Positions 17,218-26,008 of a stretch of DNA of 64,000 nucleotides are shown one piece after another. The notes under the pieces were generated by a model that was not told where the DNA came from, made no database searches, and worked only from the letters and a program-made list of their open reading frames with translations. The stretch is from Planctomycetota bacterium (lineage in GTDB: Bacteria > Planctomycetota > Planctomycetia > Planctomycetales > Planctomycetaceae): contig JAHZKX010000045.1 of NCBI GenBank assembly GCA_022600195.1, forward strand, positions 62,001 through 126,000, in the 5' to 3' direction. Each line of letters opens with the position of its first letter. Position 1 is the stretch's first letter. The translations under genes and the position numbers were made by a program.

Positions 17218-19002
17218 TCACGGATGGAAAGGCCAGACAAGAGGTACGATGATTACAGTCATAATCCAGACGATCAAAGTCAGTGGCCCCCCAATTCGGA
17301 GGTAGTCACCATACTTATATCCACCAGGGCCGAAAACCATCAGATTGGTCTGATAGCCAATGGGTGTTGCAAAGCAGGCGGCTGCGGAGATCACCACAGT
17401 AATCACGAAGGGCATAATGTCGACACCCAACGAGTGAGCAGCAGCGATGGCAATGGGGAAAATCAGAGTCGCGGTTGCTTTGGCGGTTATCAAGTTAGTA
17501 AAGATGAGTGTGGTTAACGACAGAATCGCCAGCATGATCAGAGGGGTATTAGATGAATTGCCAGCCACGCTTACAAAAAATGATGCAATCGCGTCGTCCG
17601 CGCCAGAACTATCCATGGCACTGCCAATTCCCAGACCTGCCGCGATCGTGATGAGTACACCCCAGTCAATAGAACGTTTGGCTTCCGTAGCACTACAGCA
17701 ACGCGTAGCGGTCATCAGAGCGGCTGCCACCATTGCAGCGACGATCATTTTGACATTAAAAAACGCGACCAGCACAATCATAGCCAGTAAGATACAGCGG
17801 GCAATCAAGGCTCTTTCATGGCGAGGGGGAGTAGAATCTTCAACCTGGCTGACCAGAAAGAATTCGCGTGAGTTTCTTTGCTGGTCAATAAACGAGGGAT
17901 GGGCTTCGATCAGCAGGGTATCGCCGCGTTGAAGTTCAATGTCACCAATTTTCTTATTGATGCGCTGGCCGTTGCGAGCCACAGCAATCACGGCGGCGTT
18001 GTAGTTCGAGCGGAATTTTGCCGTTCGAATGGACATATTGATAAATCGAAAACTATCAGACACGACCGCTTCGATCAGGCAGCGATCAGAGCGAGGTCCA
18101 GAGAGTTTAAACAGTTGATCGGTGGCAGGATTGAGGCCGGGAATTTTTTGCAGATCGATGACCGATTCCACAACACCGACAAAGACAAGCTGATCATTGG
18201 CGGCCAATCGTTCATTAGAGGAAACAGCGGCGATCACATCACCGTGCCGATCAATTTCCATTAGATACATGCCGGGAAGATGACGCAGGCCCGCCTGCTC
18301 AATCGTTTTGCCGATGAGTGGGCAGCCAGGCTCTACAACCATTTCTACCGTATATTCTCGCGGGTCATCCATGGGGGTAATGGCTGGTTTTCTTTCTGGC
18401 AGTAACCAGCGTGAGAAAACCAGTAAGTAGATCAGGCCGACGATCATAATCGGAAATCCCACCCAGGCGATCTCAAACATGGATAAGCCAGCCTGGTTTG
18501 GTTCGTTTTGCAACAATCCATCCACGACCAGTGTCGTACTCGTGCCAACCAGCGTGCATAAGCCTCCCAGAATGGCTGAATAACTTAAGGGAAGCATCAG
18601 ATGAGATACCGAAAAACGCATTTTCTTGGCCCAGTCAGAAATCACGGGCATCATCATGGCGACAACGGGTGTGTTATTCAGGAATGCACTTAATATGGCT
18701 GAAGGTAGCATCACACGTGATTGTGCATCAGTTAGTGATTTAGGACGCCCTAATAATTGTTGTCCGCTGAAGGCGACTCCCCCAGTTTGTCGAATTCCTT
18801 CACTGACTACAAACAGAAACGCAACAGCGATGAGTCCTTCATTGGCAAAACCGGCAATAGCATCTTTTGATGGCACCACGCCGGTGACGACCAGTATGGT
18901 GAGGCCTCCCAGCAAAATGGTATCAGCGCCGGCACGCAGAAACGTAAGAGAGCCAATGACTCCTCCCAAAACTAGGAACGTTACTACAATTTGCCAGTCC
19001 AT
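17218..19002 (-). CDS. SLC13-family permease with TrkA-C (RCK_C) domains
   Basis: 594 residues of polytopic inner-membrane protein. Membrane segments at ~1-200 and ~390-590 flank a cytoplasmic insert (about 205-375) that contains two RCK_C/TrkA-C-like domains: EMVVEPGCPLIGKTIEQAGLRHLPGMYLMEI and RCLIEAVVSDSFRFINMSIRTAKFR. SLC13/DASS members carry sulfate, di- or tricarboxylates with Na+; this TrkA-C-containing branch is often annotated as a sulfate or citrate transporter. Motifs SAFLNNTPVVAMMMP and LVGTSTTLVVDG match the family's repeat motif. Neighbour cysQ (66 bp upstream, same strand) acts in sulfur assimilation, which makes sulfate a reasonable guess. Confidence 0.88.
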   Translation of the reverse strand: MDWQIVVTFLVLGGVIGSLTFLRAGADTILLGGLTILVVTGVVPSKDAIAGFANEGLIAVAFLFVVSEGIRQTGGVAFSGQQLLGRPKSLTDAQSRVMLPSAILSAFLNNTPVVAMMMPVISDWAKKMRFSVSHLMLPLSYSAILGGLCTLVGTSTTLVVDGLLQNEPNQAGLSMFEIAWVGFPIMIVGLIYLLVFSRWLLPERKPAITPMDDPREYTVEMVVEPGCPLIGKTIEQAGLRHLPGMYLMEIDRHGDVIAAVSSNERLAANDQLVFVGVVESVIDLQKIPGLNPATDQLFKLSGPRSDRCLIEAVVSDSFRFINMSIRTAKFRSNYNAAVIAVARNGQRINKKIGDIELQRGDTLLIEAHPSFIDQQRNSREFFLVSQVEDSTPPRHERALIARCILLAMIVLVAFFNVKMIVAAMVAAALMTATRCCSATEAKRSIDWGVLITIAAGLGIGSAMDSSGADDAIASFFVSVAGNSSNTPLIMLAILSLTTLIFTNLITAKATATLIFPIAIAAAHSLGVDIMPFVITVVISAAACFATPIGYQTNLMVFGPGGYKYGDYLRIGGPLTLIVWIMTVIIVPLVWPFHP

Positions 19003-19068
19003 ATCAGTAATAATTCATAAGCTAGATGGAGATCGGTGCGAAGGTGAAGTGATTGTTTCATCGCCCTG

Positions 19069-20061
19069 TTACTGGTCGGTTGCGAGTTTGTTCAGAGTTT
19101 CAATCAAGCCGAGGTGTAATGGTCCGTTCGTCACAATGACCCCCTGATTATCAGTCAGTTCAAATCCGTGATTCAATTCCAGCGGTTTTCCATTGATGTC
19201 AGTCACTGTGCCACCTGCTTCTTCTACGAGCAAAACTCCGGCTGCATGGTCCCAGATTTTTTCTCGATAACCAACGCGTGTGGGCAGTCTCATGTAAATG
19301 TCTGCGTCTCCCTGGGCGACAACAGCATATTTGGCCTGGCTGTCGAGGCGCCGCGGTTCTTTTTGAATTCCCAGCTTCTCAGCCACTTGTTGTGAAAGAC
19401 CGTGTGAACTGTGTCCTGATTCCACCGATTCACAAAATCGGGATTGAGAAAAATTACTGGTAGAAGTCACACCAATGGGAACGGCTGCCTGTTCCTGATC
19501 CAGAGGAATCGCGAACGCGCCCTGACCGGCGACGGCATAGTAAATCGTGCCCTTGATCGATTCATTAACCGGGTGAGGTAAGTTGGGGCAGCCTAGGACG
19601 CCGACTACTATTTTACCGTCGATAATTAATGCCAGCGAAACCGCATATTGTTCTTTGCGTAAAAAGCCTTTGGTTCCATCAATGGGATCGAGAGTCCAGA
19701 AGCGGCTGCTGTACTCTTTGGCGCCTCCCTGGTCGATCCAGCGGCACGTATTTTCAGCATTCGATTCAGGAATGCCGGCAGCACTCAGCTCTGTGACGAT
19801 CTTTTCCAGAAACTCATGATTTTCTGTCTGACGTAATTCAGCAGCATCTTCTTCACCGATGATGGGATCTTCCGGAAATGCAGCGTTGAGCGCCCGGCAG
19901 ATGACAGCCTGACTGCTAAAATCTGCAACAGTCACCGGACTTTTGTCTTGTTTCTCCAGCACTTCATCTGTAATCGCAGCCTGAACCGAGCGACATATCA
20001 GCGATGCCTGCCTGACTGCAGCAAGCGCTACCTGTAATTCCCGTTGAAATGGTGTTGTCAT
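19069..20061 (-). CDS. cysQ: 3'(2'),5'-bisphosphate nucleotidase
   Basis: 330 residues of the inositol monophosphatase superfamily, HAL2/CysQ branch. It removes the 3' phosphate from PAP or PAPS, by-products of sulfate activation and sulfotransfer. The Mg/Li-sensitive site is visible: PVTVADFSSQA early, IIGEEDAAEL, WTLDPIDGTKGF (the DPIDGT metal motif) and WDHAAGVLLVEEAGG near the C-terminus. The length fits the eukaryote-like HAL2 branch better than the ~250-residue E. coli CysQ. It is followed by the SLC13 permease on the same strand. Confidence 0.88.
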   Translation of the reverse strand: MTTPFQRELQVALAAVRQASLICRSVQAAITDEVLEKQDKSPVTVADFSSQAVICRALNAAFPEDPIIGEEDAAELRQTENHEFLEKIVTELSAAGIPESNAENTCRWIDQGGAKEYSSRFWTLDPIDGTKGFLRKEQYAVSLALIIDGKIVVGVLGCPNLPHPVNESIKGTIYYAVAGQGAFAIPLDQEQAAVPIGVTSTSNFSQSRFCESVESGHSSHGLSQQVAEKLGIQKEPRRLDSQAKYAVVAQGDADIYMRLPTRVGYREKIWDHAAGVLLVEEAGGTVTDINGKPLELNHGFELTDNQGVIVTNGPLHLGLIETLNKLATDQ

Positions 20062-20197
20062 AATTCTGCGTCATCAAGTGAGCTAATTTTACATCAGGTT
20101 AAAAATTTGATGGTTTGGAGTTTATGCCTTCCATCATCGAATCAATTGATGATTGAGGCAATCCCAGTCAGTCACAAAGGGCTCTTTAAGAGACATG

Positions 20198-21244
20198 TCA
20201 CAAAGGAAGGGTCACAGGTTCATTTTTTTCACAACTCAGGGCAACCGCTTCTGTAAATTCCATATATTTGACTCCTGTGGCAAAGTCGGTGAAGTGGACG
20301 ATTTCTTCCCCCCGAATTGCGCCGATAAATTCTGCTTCTACTCTCCAGAAACCCTCTTCTTCTTTCGGAATTTGGATTTCCTTCATCTGGTCTTCCCCCA
20401 GATGCCCGACAAATATTTTTTCTTCGGGAGTGAATTGAACTTTAATCGTTCCATGGTCACCGTATAAGTGGATCTGAAGTCCAGGGCCAAACAAAATCGA
20501 ACCACTTAAGTGGTAGATCGCATTTGCTCCTCCGAGCAGTCTGGTCACGACTTGCAGGCTTTCAGGAATCGTGACATCTGCGTTCCCCTGACCGTGTGCT
20601 GACGGACGTTGTGGTTCGAAGATGGAGCTTTGTGCAAAGACGCTTTCCGTGGGAGGTACCCAGCGGCTTAAGGTTTCGTGTAAGATACCCAGAGTCAGAA
20701 CATTGTTTCCGCTGATTTCCTTATCCTGCCTCCAATGTAATTTATTACTGTAATCCCAAAAGGTATCGTCGGCTCCCAGCACAACGACTTCGCGCAAGTT
20801 TCCCAGATAGGTTTGCGAAATCAATTTGATGACTTCCTGATTACATTTCAGACCAAAGGGGCTGGGAACAACCTGTGCAACCAGATCAGGGCGCGCCTGG
20901 GAATATTTCAGCATTTTCTCTGCTTCGGCGAGATTGCGTGCCATTCTTGCTTCGGTCAGCACATGCTTGCCTGATTCCAATGCCATGCAGGTGATATCAC
21001 AGTGCAGATTGGGCCATGTGCCAATCATGACGGCATCGATTTCCGGATCTTCGACCAGCTCCTGCCAGGAAGAATAAGTTTGTGGAATACCATATTTTCG
21101 TGCGACTTTTTCTGTCGAGGCAGGCGTGGAGTTTACGACACCCACAATTTCGACATCTTCAAGAGCTTGAAATCCCGGAATGTGGCGACTTTTTGTATTT
21201 GCCCCGGCGCCAACAATTCCAATCCGAATCGTTTTTTTTCCCAT
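20198..21244 (-). CDS. Gfo/Idh/MocA family oxidoreductase-like protein with altered EKP motif
   Basis: 348 residues. The N-terminal Rossmann fold starts with [19 protein letters not shown] (NAD(P)-binding GxGxx-type loop) and continues with [13 protein letters not shown]. The C-terminal alpha/beta domain has [15 protein letters not shown]. The family's catalytic EKP (Lys) motif is replaced here by EAR in [10 protein letters not shown], so the usual Lys is missing. It may be a dehydrogenase with an altered site or a non-catalytic member. No substrate can be assigned. It is flanked by cysQ and lpxB on the same strand but with intergenic gaps of 136 and 242 bp. Confidence 0.85.
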   Translation of the reverse strand: MGKKTIRIGIVGAGANTKSRHIPGFQALEDVEIVGVVNSTPASTEKVARKYGIPQTYSSWQELVEDPEIDAVMIGTWPNLHCDITCMALESGKHVLTEARMARNLAEAEKMLKYSQARPDLVAQVVPSPFGLKCNQEVIKLISQTYLGNLREVVVLGADDTFWDYSNKLHWRQDKEISGNNVLTLGILHETLSRWVPPTESVFAQSSIFEPQRPSAHGQGNADVTIPESLQVVTRLLGGANAIYHLSGSILFGPGLQIHLYGDHGTIKVQFTPEEKIFVGHLGEDQMKEIQIPKEEEGFWRVEAEFIGAIRGEEIVHFTDFATGVKYMEFTEAVALSCEKNEPVTLPL

Positions 21245-21453
21245 TAGTATATGTAGTCCCGATAATCCAAGATGCTTTTCAGATTGAAAGGTTCTCTTCA
21301 GCCAAAAGCGGTTTTTTGCTGATAACCTGTCTGTATTCTCATATCCGATGATTCTAACGAGGGGATTTCATGAGGACCATGTACACAAAACAAACAATTG
21401 GATGTTCCCTAAATTCTCATTGGAAAGTCGTTGTTTTGTGTCTTATTTAACAG

Positions 21454-21472
21454 AAAACAGAGCCCACTCTGC
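21454..21472 (-). terminator. Weak intrinsic terminator after lpxB
   Basis: On the minus strand a 5 bp stem (CAGAG, loop TGGG, CTCTG) is followed at once by TTTTCTGTT, 16 bp past the lpxB stop. The stem is short, so strength is doubtful. Confidence 0.35.
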
Positions 21473-21486
21473 GGTCCAAATGTCTA

Positions 21487-22656
21487 CTAGGCTGCTACTT
21501 TTTGTTGAGGCTCTGTCTCAACGTGGCGCAAAATTGATTCAGCAGCCTGCGCAGAGGCCCCAGGTATCACGGTTTCCTGGTAGAGAGAGATGAGTCTATT
21601 TCGGGCACGCTCCAGAGAAAGTGGAGTACAGAGCCAGTCACTGAGAATGGCGTTTATTTTTGCGATATCTTTTTCGGGCGATCCTACGGAAGGAAATTCG
21701 GGCATCAATTCTCGATTGGCAATGAGATTTGGCAGCGACATATATTTACAGGTAATTAAGAGATTCGCCATAACATACATGCCCCAATGACTGCGGTATA
21801 TCACAACGGCCGGCGTTTTTCTCGCCAGTAACTCGAGGCTGATTGATCCTGAGACCATCAGACAACATTGAGCCGCTTCGATGACTTCGGATGATTTTTT
21901 CAAATAGAGCTTTATGGGAAGGTCTGTTGCCGCTTGTTGTTCTATCCATTTTTTGCAGAGTTCACGGTGAGATTCTTTATAGCAGGCAACGGGAAATACC
22001 GAATTCGGAAACTGTTGTGAAAGTTGACGAATGATGCGCAACATCACTGGAAAGTTATAGTTGACTTCGCTTGTCCGCGAGCCCGGCAGGATGCCGACGA
22101 TTTTTTCCCCGGATTGCGAGAGTTCGTCCAGCACGCCTTGATCAAGCGACCTGGAGGCCACTTCATCAAAAAACGGGTGACCAGTGTAGTCTACTTTGAC
22201 GCCACGTGATTCATACCATTGTTTTTCAAACTGTAATCCAGAGAGGACATAATCTATATTTTTACGAACGCGTCTAATTCTCCAGGGAGCCCAGGCCCAG
22301 AGTTGGGGAGGCAAATAATAAAAAACAGGGATGCCAAGCGACTTTGCTTTTTTGGCAATCCACCAGTTAAAGCCGGGGAAATCAACCAGGATTACGGCAT
22401 CAGGGCGTTGTGTTTCGAGAAACTGGCCTGCCTGTTTGAGCAACTGAATGAATTTAAAAATCAGTGGCAAAACACTAAAAATTCCCATCACTGCATAGTC
22501 GGTGAGTCGTACTTCCAGCTCACAACCGGCGGCTTGCATTTCCGGTCCTCCAAATGCTGAGAAGCGCGCGTCTGGACGGCGATTACGAATTTCATGAATG
22601 AGGTGCGCGGTATGCTGGTCACCACTGGGTTCGCCCACAGAAAAAAACAAGTGCAT
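21487..22656 (-). CDS. lpxB: Lipid-A-disaccharide synthase
   Basis: 389 residues, GT19. It joins UDP-2,3-diacylglucosamine and 2,3-diacylglucosamine 1-phosphate to make the lipid A disaccharide at the inner membrane. Family blocks: FFSVGEPSGDQHTAHLI at the N-terminus, FSAFGGPEMQAAGCE, AVILVDFPGFNWWIAKKAK, YYLPPQLWAWAPWRIRRVRK, YTGHPFFDEV, GILPGSRTSEVNYNFPVML and LMVSGSISLELLARKTPAVVIYR. Its presence supports a Gram-negative-type envelope with lipid A in this planctomycete. Confidence 0.96.
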   Translation of the reverse strand: MHLFFSVGEPSGDQHTAHLIHEIRNRRPDARFSAFGGPEMQAAGCELEVRLTDYAVMGIFSVLPLIFKFIQLLKQAGQFLETQRPDAVILVDFPGFNWWIAKKAKSLGIPVFYYLPPQLWAWAPWRIRRVRKNIDYVLSGLQFEKQWYESRGVKVDYTGHPFFDEVASRSLDQGVLDELSQSGEKIVGILPGSRTSEVNYNFPVMLRIIRQLSQQFPNSVFPVACYKESHRELCKKWIEQQAATDLPIKLYLKKSSEVIEAAQCCLMVSGSISLELLARKTPAVVIYRSHWGMYVMANLLITCKYMSLPNLIANRELMPEFPSVGSPEKDIAKINAILSDWLCTPLSLERARNRLISLYQETVIPGASAQAAESILRHVETEPQQKVAA

Positions 22657-22838
22657 CAGAATATCCTTGGCACATTATGGAACTGTTTTTTGAATCAGCG
22701 GTCTGGAACAAAAGTAGATTCCTCTGCTGAATAGATCGCAAAAACTGCGTAAAGTTACGCGGAATAACCGTTTTTGGTCAACCCCGTTTTGAATGACAGG
22801 CAGTGGAAAAGTCGGTAGACAGTCATACCCGGATACGC

Positions 22839-22872
22839 AAAAAGCTCCCTGAAATGAAATTTCAGGGAGCTT
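22839..22872 (-). terminator. Strong intrinsic terminator downstream of rplU
   Basis: A perfect 14 bp stem, AAGCTCCCTGAAAT at 22842-22855 pairing with 22859-22872 around a GAA loop (TTC on the transcript). On the minus strand it is followed by five T residues (22843-22839). It lies about 80 bp past the rplU stop. Confidence 0.85.
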
Positions 22873-22954
22873 GACGATGCAAGGCTCTGATGTATTCTAA
22901 TGTACGTGTTCCCCGCGGTTTTTATCGCTCAGCAATGCCTGGGAACTGAGTTCC

Positions 22955-23332
22955 TTAGCCTTCAGTAGTTGCTGGTTCGGGCTCTTCTGCTGCTGGTTCC
23001 ACGATTTCCAACCCGGGTACATTGATCGAGTTGATGCGAACGGTTGTGTATTTCTGACGGTGTCCTGTATGGCGGCGGGAATTTTTTCGACGTCGAAGTT
23101 TCTGGATTTCGAGCTTTTCGCCTTTAACTTCCGGCAGAACGACTTCCGCTTCTACAGAAGCTCCCTCAATGAGAGGTGCACCAATACAGCTGGCTCCACC
23201 ACCATTGGCAAGCAGAACGCTTTCGAAAGTAATGGAATCACCTTCTTTTGCTGTAGCACGATAGTCAATGGTCAGGATATCTCCTTCCTGAATCTGATGT
23301 TGGTGGCTGCCATCTTCGATTACTGCAAACAT
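22955..23332 (-). CDS. rplU: 50S ribosomal protein L21
   Basis: 125 residues. It binds 23S rRNA in the large subunit. MFAVIEDGSHQHQIQEGDILTID is the family N-terminus, and KLRRRKNSRRHTGHRQKYTTVRI is the RNA-binding C-terminal block. A Glu/Ala/Pro-rich tail of about 20 residues extends beyond the usual end. I chose ATG 23332 because homology starts there and GAGG lies just upstream; the frame is open to 23425, which would add a 31-residue non-family stretch. It sits 249 bp downstream of the RNase E/G gene, the common rng-rplU neighbourhood, but rpmA (L27) does not follow. Confidence 0.94.
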   Translation of the reverse strand: MFAVIEDGSHQHQIQEGDILTIDYRATAKEGDSITFESVLLANGGGASCIGAPLIEGASVEAEVVLPEVKGEKLEIQKLRRRKNSRRHTGHRQKYTTVRINSINVPGLEIVEPAAEEPEPATTEG

Positions 23333-23581
23333 CCTCAAACCTTCTTTTCTACTTACACTTTGATCAATAATTTGCTGAAGTCGGATTGGGATCTCAAGAT
23401 CAACCCGATTTGTATTCAGAATCAATAGCGCAATGCCATTGTTAATAGATAGTTAACCCCCCCAGGCTTCATGCCGCGTCTTGAATCAGCGAGGCCGTGA
23501 GGCGCAGAATCCGTGTCATTGACGCGGATAGCGAGCAGGGCATTGTAAAGTGTCACTTTTGAAATTTCGAGTCAGAATCGA

Positions 23582-25144
23582 CTAGAAATTCACTTCATTT
23601 CCAATATCGTCGTAACAACGCGCGATTAAATGCTCCGGCTCGACATCTGTACGGGCGTTGATTATGATGGCGCTTTTCGCTGATTCTTCCAGATTCGTAA
23701 TATCTTTTCGCCTTTTATTATTCAAATAATTCGCCACATTTTCATGAACATTCAAAACGATTCGTGAAATCTTTTTCTTATTCACAGTCGTCATGAGAGT
23801 CCGCATGACTTCGATGGCCATGCTTTCTGCGGTTTTCACCTGACCTGTTCCCCGACATGACGGACAATCTTCATACATGCTTCTTCGTAGAGAAGGTCTG
23901 ATTCTCTGCCGTGTCATTTCAATCAGGCCGAAGGGGCTGATTCGGAGAACTTTGGTCCGGGCGCGGTCTCGTTTGACGAGTTCATTTAATCTGCGTTCAA
24001 CAGAGCGTCGATGTTTTTCTTCCCGCATATCGATAAAGTCAATCACAATCACTCCGCCCAGGTCTCGGAGTCTGATCTGGCGACTGATTTCTTCTGCCGC
24101 TTTCATATTCACTTTGAATGCAGTTTTTTCTGCATTGTCATCCGCACGATAATTACCACTATTGACATCAATGGCGACCAGGGCTTCGGTCTGGTCAATG
24201 ACGATCGACCCTCCGCCTTTCATGGGGACATGTCGATTTTGAATGCTGCAGATTTCGTCATCGAGGTTACTGTTATAAAAAATCGGATCGTTGCCGGTAT
24301 AATGTTTAATCCGATTGACGTGCTTGGGAAGCACGACTTTCATGAAGTCTCTGGCGCGTTGATATGCAGTCGCTTCGTCAATGTAAAGTGTATCGATTTC
24401 ACTATTATAGATATCACGAATCGTCCGGATCATCATATCGCTTTCCGAGTAAATCTCTACGGGGGCGGGCAACTTTTTGATGCGGCCTACGATTGTTCCC
24501 CATAGTCGGAGTAGATAATTTAAATCTCGCTTGAGATCTTCTGCCGACCGATCTATCCCCGCGGTCCGAACAATGAACCCAAGTCCGGGAGGCGGAGCCA
24601 ATACAGTGAGGATGGCTCGTAATTGACGTCGGACATCTTCATCCGTAATTTTACGACTGATGCCCACTCGCTGCAGCCCGGGCATAATCACCAGGTAGCG
24701 TCCGGGAATACTGATATAGGTCGACAGTGTAGGGCCTTTGTTTCCGAGCCCTTCCTTGATGACCTGCACCAGGACTTCACTGCCTCGTTTCAGGATTTCC
24801 TGGATGGGAGGTTTATTGGCAACACTTCTCTCATTCACACGGCGCCCTTTTGGGTTTCTTTCCTGTGATGGTTTGCCGTTTTTATCTTCTTTTTCATTGA
24901 GGTGTTTGTAGTATTGGTGTTCGATATCACTGACATGCAGGAAGCCATTGCGGCCGACACCAAAATCTACGAAAGCAGCTTGAATACTGGGCTCAATATT
25001 GACCACTTTCCCCTTGTAGATATTACCTACCAGGTTTTCGAGGCTGTTTCGTTCTACATAAAGTTCTTCTAGAATACCATCTTCTACAATGGCGATTCGA
25101 CTCTCCTCCGGTTGGAGGACATTAATCAGCATTTCCTTTTTCAT
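23582..25144 (-). CDS. rng: Ribonuclease E/G family endoribonuclease
   Basis: 520 residues, the catalytic-core length of RNase G; the long degradosome scaffold of RNase E is missing. It cleaves single-stranded AU-rich RNA in rRNA maturation and mRNA decay. A split S1 domain (about 35-150, NIYKGKVVNIEPSIQAAFVDFG) contains a charged insertion (EKEDKNGKPSQERNPKGRR). The DNase I-like catalytic acids are in ALVAIDVNSG and VIVIDFIDM. The Zn-link CPSCRGTG is near residue 430, followed by the small domain. rplU is downstream. Confidence 0.93.
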   Translation of the reverse strand: MKKEMLINVLQPEESRIAIVEDGILEELYVERNSLENLVGNIYKGKVVNIEPSIQAAFVDFGVGRNGFLHVSDIEHQYYKHLNEKEDKNGKPSQERNPKGRRVNERSVANKPPIQEILKRGSEVLVQVIKEGLGNKGPTLSTYISIPGRYLVIMPGLQRVGISRKITDEDVRRQLRAILTVLAPPPGLGFIVRTAGIDRSAEDLKRDLNYLLRLWGTIVGRIKKLPAPVEIYSESDMMIRTIRDIYNSEIDTLYIDEATAYQRARDFMKVVLPKHVNRIKHYTGNDPIFYNSNLDDEICSIQNRHVPMKGGGSIVIDQTEALVAIDVNSGNYRADDNAEKTAFKVNMKAAEEISRQIRLRDLGGVIVIDFIDMREEKHRRSVERRLNELVKRDRARTKVLRISPFGLIEMTRQRIRPSLRRSMYEDCPSCRGTGQVKTAESMAIEVMRTLMTTVNKKKISRIVLNVHENVANYLNNKRRKDITNLEESAKSAIIINARTDVEPEHLIARCYDDIGNEVNF

Positions 25145-25162
25145 GGAATACCCTTTGTCGTG

Positions 25163-25654
25163 TTACACGACGAATGATGTATTCCTCATCTGTCGCTGGA
25201 GTGACGGACTTTCTATGCACATCTGTTGGATGATTTTCATAGTAGTGTCAGTCAGTAGTCTGCTGTCTGGATGGATCATCCAGGGACAGACCGGTTTCTT
25301 TAAGTGTGTTGTGTTTCTTCGAATTGAAACGGCACAAACACAATCAAAGAGTGTTTCCTTGATGCGACTGATGAGTCGAACCATTTCCTGATTAATGTCT
25401 CGAAGGAAATCTGATCCGGTTGGGGCTGGTTTTACTCTGATTTCATCATTGTCAGGTTCAAAGGTAACGTGGCGCAATTCATAGTGCGGCACGTTAATGT
25501 TATGAAACTGATGTGAAAAACAGACCGTCCTAACAGGTTCGGGGGTTCCTTGTTGACTCTGAAATTGCGGAATAAAATCTGCAGCAGGCCGCCGTAAATT
25601 GGCCTGAGCCGATTTACGAACTGGTTGTTTTAATTTTGCAAACATTTTATTCAT
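25163..25654 (-). CDS. Hypothetical protein upstream of the RNase E/G gene
   Basis: 163 residues from ATG 25654 (an earlier in-frame ATG lies at 25705). I do not recognise it. The N-terminus is basic (KMFAKLKQPVRKSAQANLRRP), and a helical segment DFLRDINQEMVRLISRIKETL is amphipathic; the rest has no clear motif. No signal peptide or membrane helix. It ends 18 bp before the RNase start on the same strand, so it could be co-transcribed. It may be an uncommon planctomycete protein or a spurious frame. Confidence 0.4.
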   Translation of the reverse strand: MNKMFAKLKQPVRKSAQANLRRPAADFIPQFQSQQGTPEPVRTVCFSHQFHNINVPHYELRHVTFEPDNDEIRVKPAPTGSDFLRDINQEMVRLISRIKETLFDCVCAVSIRRNTTHLKKPVCPWMIHPDSRLLTDTTMKIIQQMCIESPSLQRQMRNTSFVV

Positions 25655-26008
25655 GCTGTTACCGTTGTGAACAGTCAGAAAGTAGAAAGGTAGAACCTGG
25701 TGCATACGATAGACTCGTTATGCTTGCAAGGTTCCCAGTACTTTTCCACGTTCTAATCACAGGTGATCGATTTCAGTGCCAGGAAATGATTTTTAATACA
25801 TTTCGTCTTGATTGAATTAGTTCTTACTCGATCCACTCGCCGCCGAGGCAATATGGATGGCAGTTGATTCATTTCAGTTCTAAATGATTGGAGTCAACTA
25901 CAAAATGTAAACGTTGAATTGTGACGATTAATACAAACTTGAATCATCTATACTAATCAGGTGATTGATGTGTACTGGCTGTCTGAAGCTTTATAACACT
26001 CTGCTCAG
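25655..26008 (-). other. Intergenic region, about 350 bp
   Basis: Between the ptsI stop and the hypothetical gene. AT-rich near 25,900. No convincing promoter, terminator or RNA structure seen; it must contain the promoter of the downstream minus-strand genes if they are not read from ptsI. Confidence 0.4.

Noticed and set aside
23509..23529. Possible structured leader (stem around ATCCGTGTC/GACGCGGAT) before rplU
   Set aside because: The pairing is good only on the plus strand (a mismatch appears on the transcript strand), so it is not a convincing L21 leader.
25089..25391. Plus-strand open frame across the RNase E/G start
   Set aside because: It overlaps a certain gene (rng) and shows no protein-like motif or ribosome site.
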